Assembly (NCBI RefSeq): GCF_009733865.1 | Contig: NZ_WOFB01000001.1 | Location: 340,504 to 404,503 of the forward strand | DNA length: 64,000 bases | DNA from: Oceanobacillus salinisoli | Lineage (GTDB): Bacteria; Bacillota; Bacilli; Bacillales; Amphibacillaceae | Direction of reading: 5' to 3' | Shown here: positions 59,792 to 64,000 of the stretch, piece after piece | Position numbering within the stretch: position 1 is the stretch's first letter | Layout of the letters: each line of letters opens with the position of its first letter | The notes under the pieces: generated by a model | Seen by the model: the letters and a program-made list of their open reading frames with translations, nothing else | What the model was told of the DNA's origin: nothing | The model's database searches: none | Translations under genes and position numbers: made by a program

Positions 59792-60538
59792 ATGCCAAGA
59801 AGTACGAGAAAGAGCAGCAGCTATATTATGAAAGTGCAGGAAGTGAAACCGATGAAATATCACGGTATTGTATATGGAATTTTTAGTAAAAGGATCAATC
59901 GTTTTATTGCAGAAGTAATGATACATGACAGGCTTGAAAGAGTACATGTTAAAAATACAGGCAGGCTAAAGGAATTGCTTGTCAAGGGAGCAAAAGTTGC
60001 GCTTGAACCATCAAACAATTCCAATAGGAGGACGAAATTCTCATTAACAGCAGTCTGGCGGGATGAAAAATGGATCAATATTGACTCTCAAGCACCGAAT
60101 AAGGTCGTTTATGAAGCTTTGAAGAACGGAAAGATTAATGAAATTGGTTTCGTGGATTTATTAAAAAGAGAAGTAACCTATGGAAAGTCCCGTTTTGATA
60201 TTTATTATGAAAGAGAGGGTCAAAAGGGATTTATGGAAGTTAAAGGAGTTACTCTTGAAAAGGATGGTATCGCAATGTTTCCTGATGCCCCAACAACCCG
60301 TGGAACTAAGCATGTATTGGAAATGATGGACGTGGTACAGAATGGCTACGAAGGGACCATTTTCTTTCTCGTTCAGATGGAAGGATGTCATACTTTTACA
60401 CCTCATTCAGAAATGGACATGGACTTTGCCGAAGCACTTAAACTAGCAAATCAAAAAGGTGTACAAATGGTAGCATACGAAACGAAAGTAACAGAAAAAA
60501 CGTTAAAAATCGGAAATCAACTACCAATCGAACTCTAA
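59792..60538 (+). CDS. sfsA: DNA/RNA nuclease SfsA
   Basis: A 248-residue protein with the SfsA order of motifs: KRINRFIAEVMIHDRLERVH, VKNTGRLKELL, then the nuclease-like core YGKSRFDIYYE...GFMEVKGVTLEKDGIAMFPDAP-type sequence near 158-190 and TRGTKHV. SfsA is reported as a sugar-fermentation stimulation protein with a PD-(D/E)XK nuclease fold. AAGGAT lies 7 bp before the ATG; the N-terminus has about 20 extra residues before the usual start, so an internal ATG at 59828 remains possible. A family A repeat begins 2 bp after its stop. Confidence 0.85.
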   Translation: MPRSTRKSSSYIMKVQEVKPMKYHGIVYGIFSKRINRFIAEVMIHDRLERVHVKNTGRLKELLVKGAKVALEPSNNSNRRTKFSLTAVWRDEKWINIDSQAPNKVVYEALKNGKINEIGFVDLLKREVTYGKSRFDIYYEREGQKGFMEVKGVTLEKDGIAMFPDAPTTRGTKHVLEMMDVVQNGYEGTIFFLVQMEGCHTFTPHSEMDMDFAEALKLANQKGVQMVAYETKVTEKTLKIGNQLPIEL

Positions 60539-60540
60539 AT

Positions 60541-60570
60541 GGTGCCTGTCACTTCCCGGGATTTGTCGAA
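60541..60570 (-). repeat. Family A repeat, copy 15
   Basis: GGTGCCTGTCACTTCCCGGG then ATTTGTCGAA, 2 bp after the sfsA stop codon. Confidence 0.85.
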
Positions 60571-60789
60571 ATTTGTTGACGTGAGAGTGGTTGGGTGAAT
60601 TAGTTTTCGTAATGAGTCCCCCCAGTACAGAAGCTGGTCTATCGTTTTTTTAAGTACTGTTTGTTATTGCTGGTTCGATTGGATAGGATTGGTTAATCGG
60701 TTTTGGCTTATTGGGGATATAATATGGTAGGCGACGGCAAGACTGGTCACCAGCCCTTTTAGCCGCCTTCGCAAATAGTAAAAAACGAA

Positions 60790-61407
60790 TTATTCACCAG
60801 ATAATTCACTTTCAGTTACCCATTTATGATTTCTTACTTCTTCACCATCGGTAGTTGTAACAAAATCAACCATATAAACGGTTGTTTCTTCAACGGAATC
60901 TATGGTTGCCGTTGCACCTTCCATACCTTCCATATGATCTGCTTCAAGGATAACTTCTTCGCCAAGCACAAAAGGCTCGCTTCCTGCTTCTGCGATTTCT
61001 TCATGAATTACCCATTTATGGTTCTCTACAGGTTCTTCACCAGTTGTTGGAGTGTAGGATACGGTATAAACCGTTGTATCATATGCACCAACAATTTCCG
61101 CTTCGGCTCCCTCCATTCCAGCCATATGGTCCGCTTGAATAGTTGCTTGGCTGCCAACTTCAAATGTAGGATTTTCTGCTTCCTCTAAACCTTCTGGTAC
61201 ATCTCCAGAACCGGAATGATCCATATGGGCATGGGAATCAGCATCTTCCTCCTTTTCTCCTTTATCTTCCATTTCTATGTCCATTTCTGTTTCTTCATTG
61301 CCAGTATCTGCCTGGTTTTCCTCATCGTCTGAAGTTCCACCACACGCAGATAATGTAATGACAGCAATTAAAGAAATCATTCCTATCATGAATATTTTCC
61401 AATTCAA
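60790..61407 (-). CDS. ydhK: YdhK-type lipoprotein with two DUF1541 repeats
   Basis: A 205-residue lipoprotein (lipobox LSAC, Cys22) with a His/Asp/Glu-rich linker (DADSHAHMDHSGSGD) and two tandem DUF1541 domains, each with ADHMxGMEGAxAxI and YxVxxxxTxxEExxxNHKWV. The Met/His content suggests copper or silver binding, in line with related genes being found near copper-resistance loci; inference. The TTG at 61407 is chosen because AAGGAGAG stands 9 bp before it, and the longer frame would begin in front of that site. Confidence 0.82.
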   Translation of the reverse strand: MNWKIFMIGMISLIAVITLSACGGTSDDEENQADTGNEETEMDIEMEDKGEKEEDADSHAHMDHSGSGDVPEGLEEAENPTFEVGSQATIQADHMAGMEGAEAEIVGAYDTTVYTVSYTPTTGEEPVENHKWVIHEEIAEAGSEPFVLGEEVILEADHMEGMEGATATIDSVEETTVYMVDFVTTTDGEEVRNHKWVTESELSGE

Positions 61408-61558
61408 AGTTTTACACTCTCCTTCCATTTTGCTTGTCATTAGTACATTACCCTAGAATTGTGCATTTTATTTGCAGACAATATAACAATTTAATTAAAA
61501 TTTTTAGGACAAAAATCACAAGACTTCCAAAAGAGAATTTTTTAGCAAATATATTACA

Positions 61559-61861
61559 GTGCGTGTTCAAAATGGAGGATGAAAAGGACCGGTCGGATAA
61601 GATCGCAACGTCCTGGGATTGCGGTTACTCGTCCCACCAAAAACATTTGTTGCGAGCGCCAACACTAGTACGTCCTGTGCGCCCTAAAGTTCGAGGCGTC
61701 GAAGCTTTGAGTAGCGGACTCCAAGCGTGTTGTGGACTTCTATGTTGCCTACAGGACGTGGGGCGATTTTAGTAGAAGTTCCTTGCCATAGGTGAACAAC
61801 GGAAAAGCGAGTCAACGAAGAAATTCGATGTGTCCTTATCACCGGACTTTTGAACAACTAC
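61559..61861 (-). mobile_element. MITE, copy 2 (303 bp, inverted relative to copy 1)
   Basis: It starts GTGCGTGTTCAAAATGGAGG and ends CCGGACTTTTGAACAACTAC, matching copy 1 in opposite orientation across most of its GC-rich interior (for example GGACCGGTCGG, CCTGGGATTGCGGTTACTCG). The flanks carry TTACA at 61554-61558 and 61862-61866, a 5-bp target duplication distinct from copy 1. About 40 bp longer than copy 1 near its right end. No coding capacity. Confidence 0.8.
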
Positions 61862-62017
61862 TTACATAGAATTCTATCAAAATTGAAAATAAAAGAGTGT
61901 ACTCTGTTTCTTTTATTCTTCTGACTTTTTCTCCTGTTTACCAGCCAATTTCCCAGTACCATTCAGGGGAAATTTGTTATTAACCAGAAGAGAAAGTGAT
62001 ATCCAAATTTTATAACA

Positions 62018-62046
62018 TTGAGTTTCTTGGGAATATTTCGTATAAT
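62018..62046 (+). promoter_or_regulatory. Probable sigma-A promoter of the phosphatase gene
   Basis: TTGAGT, 17-bp spacer, TATAAT, about 70 bp before the start codon. The remaining sequence between the MITE and this promoter shows nothing notable. Confidence 0.65.
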
Positions 62047-62116
62047 TTGGTTGAAGTAAGTTGAATACGATAGTGCTTATCATCTTACAAGTAAGAGTAT
62101 TCCTGGGAGGTTCATT

Positions 62117-62884
62117 ATGAAAAATCCAAAACTTAATTGGGTTCGATTACCGATTAAAAGCCTTGAAAACTGTAGGGAATTAGGTGGTTATAATACGGAA
62201 TATGGACAGCAAACAAGATGGCATTCATTTTTAAGATCAAGTGATATGAGTCAATTAGAAGAGGGGGATATATCGTTTTTAGAAGCATATGGAGTGAAAA
62301 CGGTTATTGATCTTAGGAGAGAGGAGGAAATAGCAAGGGCAAAAAATCCTCTGGCAGAAAGGGAGACTTTTGATTATAACAATGTTCCATTTATGACGAA
62401 GAGTATTTTTGATATTACAAAATATAATGAGGACCATTCGGATTTTACAATGGGGGATTTTTATATTGATTTATTAGGACAAAAACAAGCGGTGAAGAAA
62501 ATATTTGAAACGATTTATCATGCGGAAGACGGTTGTATTCTTTTTCATTGCCGAGTGGGAAAAGATCGTACAGGAGTACTGGCTATGCTGCTTTTAGGAT
62601 TGGCAGGTGTGGAGAGAAAGGATATTGTAGCCAATTATGAAGTTTCCTATACAAAACTGGAATCCTTACATGATGTGGAAAGCACACTTCCGGTAAACTT
62701 TTTATATTCACATCGTGACTATATTTTAAAAGCATATGATTATATTATTCAAACCTTTGGAACATTTGATAAATACCTTATAGCCATTGGTTTAACCGAG
62801 GATATGCTGGATGCGATTAAGGTTAGGCTGATTGACGATTATCATAGACAACATGAATTAAAAGAACATTTAGCAAAAAGTTAA
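62117..62884 (+). CDS. Tyrosine-protein phosphatase (Y_phosphatase3 family)
   Basis: A 255-residue cytosolic phosphatase. N-terminal family region NCRELGGYNTEYGQQTRWHS (18-37) and SDMSQLEEGD, VIDLRREEE, and the P-loop FHCRVGKDRTGV near 141-152, which supplies the catalytic Cys and Arg of HCx5R. Such enzymes in Bacilli and Listeria (LipA-like) act on phosphotyrosine or phosphoinositides. GGGAGG lies 8 bp before the ATG. Monocistronic with terminator. Confidence 0.87.
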   Translation: MKNPKLNWVRLPIKSLENCRELGGYNTEYGQQTRWHSFLRSSDMSQLEEGDISFLEAYGVKTVIDLRREEEIARAKNPLAERETFDYNNVPFMTKSIFDITKYNEDHSDFTMGDFYIDLLGQKQAVKKIFETIYHAEDGCILFHCRVGKDRTGVLAMLLLGLAGVERKDIVANYEVSYTKLESLHDVESTLPVNFLYSHRDYILKAYDYIIQTFGTFDKYLIAIGLTEDMLDAIKVRLIDDYHRQHELKEHLAKS

Positions 62885-62899
62885 CATATTGCACACAGA

Positions 62900-62935
62900 A
62901 AAACTGCTATTTTTTAAGAATAGCAGTTTTTTAAT
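62900..62935 (+). terminator. Intrinsic terminator
   Basis: AAAAACTGCTATT and AATAGCAGTTTTT arms with a TTTTAAG loop, then TTAAT. Confidence 0.88.
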
Positions 62936-63092
62936 AAGAGGGTTTTAGAATATATAGGGGCAGTGTACTGGATGTTTTAGCGTCTGTGATTAGGGGTAAT
63001 ATAACAAATATCGTCATATACATACAATTTTCCAGTGTTAACAGATTTGAGGAATGCAAAAAATATAGCATAATAATTTAGAGGTGAGAGCA

Positions 63093-63926
63093 GTGATAGA
63101 TTGGATAGAAGGATTTAATTGGAAACACTTATTGGTGAACTTAGGGATTATTACTGTAAAACTAATTGCCGTTATCATTGTATATTTTATTGCTAAATGG
63201 ATTGGACACCGAGCAATTAAAAAGGCATTTGAAAGGGCTAATCAGGGTTTGTCTGCCGGTCGATCAAAAACATTACAGGCACTATCTGTAAACATCTTTA
63301 CTTATTTCCTCATGTTTATAGTCATAGGGATTGTTTTTGAACTATTCGGATTAGATATCAAGGCATTATTAGCAGGTGCAGGAATTGTCGGTCTTGCTAT
63401 TGGTTTTGGTGCCCAAGGTCTGGTTAGTGATGTGGTAACAGGATTTTTTATTTTACTGGAAAAACAGATTGACGTGGAAGATTATGTCACGATTGCTGGG
63501 AAGGATGGGATTGTGGAAGAAATTGGCTTAAGAACAACGAAGCTAAGGGGATTTGATGGAACACTTCACTATATTCCAAATCGGGAAATTGCAAGTGTAA
63601 GCAATCATTCAAGAGGTAATATGCGAGCATTGGTTGATATTGGAATTTCGTATGATGATGATATGGATAAAGCGATGCAAGTTCTCCAAAATGCATGTGA
63701 CGATATTGCGGATCAAGAGGAAGATATAATCGAAGGACCGGATGTTGTAGGGGTGCAAGCGCTCGGTTCATCAGATGTTGTTATTCGAGTCATTTGTAAG
63801 ACGAAGAATATGGAACAGTTTTCGGTGGAAAGAAAATTAAGGAAATCCTTAAAAGAGGCACTTGATCAGAATGGTATCGAGATTCCTTATCCACATCAAG
63901 TGATGATTAATAAAAATAATGAATAG
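63093..63926 (+). CDS. MscS-type mechanosensitive channel
   Basis: A 277-residue small-conductance mechanosensitive channel. Three membrane helices lie at about 13-40, 65-85 and 90-120, the third being the Gly/Ala-rich pore helix ALLAGAGIVGLAIGFGAQGLV, followed by the beta domain (QIDVEDYVTIAGKDGIVEEI, LRTTKLRGFDGTLHYIPN) and a C-terminal alpha/beta part. It relieves turgor upon osmotic downshock. The GTG at 63093 has GAGGTGA 6 bp upstream and is preferred to the GTG at 63084, which overlaps that site. Similar in size to B. subtilis YkuT. Confidence 0.9.
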   Translation: MIDWIEGFNWKHLLVNLGIITVKLIAVIIVYFIAKWIGHRAIKKAFERANQGLSAGRSKTLQALSVNIFTYFLMFIVIGIVFELFGLDIKALLAGAGIVGLAIGFGAQGLVSDVVTGFFILLEKQIDVEDYVTIAGKDGIVEEIGLRTTKLRGFDGTLHYIPNREIASVSNHSRGNMRALVDIGISYDDDMDKAMQVLQNACDDIADQEEDIIEGPDVVGVQALGSSDVVIRVICKTKNMEQFSVERKLRKSLKEALDQNGIEIPYPHQVMINKNNE

Positions 63927-63937
63927 TTTTTATTATT

Positions 63938-63969
63938 ACGTTCTGGTTTGTTTGCCGGGGCGTTTTTTT
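63938..63969 (+). terminator. Terminator after the MscS-type gene
   Basis: ACGTTCTGG pairs fully with CCGGGGCGT (with G-U pairs) across an 8-nt loop, followed by seven T. Confidence 0.65.
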
Positions 63970-63970
63970 A

Positions 63971-64000
63971 CACGTTAGGAAAGTATAAAATTTTAGCAAA
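63971..64000 (+). repeat. Family D repeat, copy cut by window edge
   Basis: CACGTTAGGAAAGTATAAAA then TTTTAGCAAA, identical at its head to the copy at 6731. Confidence 0.7.

Noticed and set aside
6853..60570. CRISPR array made of the 30-bp family A repeats
   Set aside because: Copies are dispersed over 54 kb in both orientations with genes between, and no cas genes are present.
61434..61772. 112-residue ORF on the plus strand
   Set aside because: It runs from an intergenic region into the second MITE; its protein-like part is only the element's interior translated.
1..64000. Prophage, integrative element or toxin-antitoxin system
   Set aside because: No integrase, phage structural gene, relaxase, tRNA attachment site or recognisable toxin-antitoxin pair was found on either strand.

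Overview
The window is low-GC Firmicutes chromosome, almost certainly a spore-forming Bacillaceae of the Oceanobacillus/Virgibacillus/Ornithinibacillus type. The reasons are strong AGGAGG ribosome sites with many TTG/GTG starts, CotF- and YppG-type coat genes, paralogous DUF3231 and YndM families, B. subtilis-type gene sets (yojN-yojO, ykoP-ykoQ, yqhV, nrnB, bioY, niaR) and a heavy load of short dispersed repeats. No rRNA, tRNA, CRISPR, prophage or transposase gene was seen.

Layout. 1-3.6 kb: the end of a CotF-like gene, an Asn-rich protein, a YitT-like protein, an MFS transporter and a DUF3231 protein. 3.7-6.3 kb: a sulfonate-type ABC importer (ssuABC order). 6.3-14.4 kb: small membrane proteins (YqhV, two YndM, DUF2243-CtaG, YetF), the nanoRNase NrnB, a DUF2935 protein and a Dph6-like ATP pyrophosphatase. 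14.9-27.2 kb: a neighbourhood rich in lipid, glycan and phosphoester enzymes (MurG/UgtP-like and GT4 glycosyltransferases, YkoP, YkoQ, an EEP phosphatase, an alkaline-phosphatase-fold enzyme, a lipid kinase, PlsC, a lipase, plus a Zn alcohol dehydrogenase and a class II aldolase pair). 27.4-34.2 kb: small spore- or coat-like genes, a WYL-like gene behind a candidate LexA box, a frameshifted ATPase, a PyrR-attenuated uracil permease and an rbsK remnant. 34.7-39.7 kb: prfC, a macrodomain protein, and a c-di-GMP-I riboswitch ahead of a WxL-like surface protein and a WxL-interacting protein.

40-45 kb holds the strongest functional lead. The niacin repressor niaR is divergent from an operon nadC - TAXI-TRAP binding protein - fused TRAP permease. 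nadC and the binding-protein gene overlap, which suggests a TRAP importer that feeds NadC, possibly with quinolinate. 45-64 kb: a GcvH-like protein, yojNO, bioY under a BirA-type operator, endonuclease I, a YkgJ-like protein, an acyl-CoA dehydrogenase, an M20 peptidase, a dead CBO0543-family gene, a 3D-domain wall protein, a NirK-like cupredoxin with a late nonsense codon, TrhA, SfsA, YdhK, a tyrosine phosphatase and MscS.

Four repeat families fill the intergenic space. Family A is about 30 bp with 15 copies; it often abuts stop codons, and in one case it supplies a Shine-Dalgarno site. A MITE of 265-303 bp has two copies, each with terminal inverted repeats and its own 5-bp target duplication. 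Family C is a hairpin repeat built on ATCAGTGGGG/CCCCACTGAT. Family D (AAAATTTTAGC) includes a roughly 420-bp GC-richer form. Several genes appear to have gained stop codons or ribosome sites from these repeats, and four genes carry disabling or truncating lesions.
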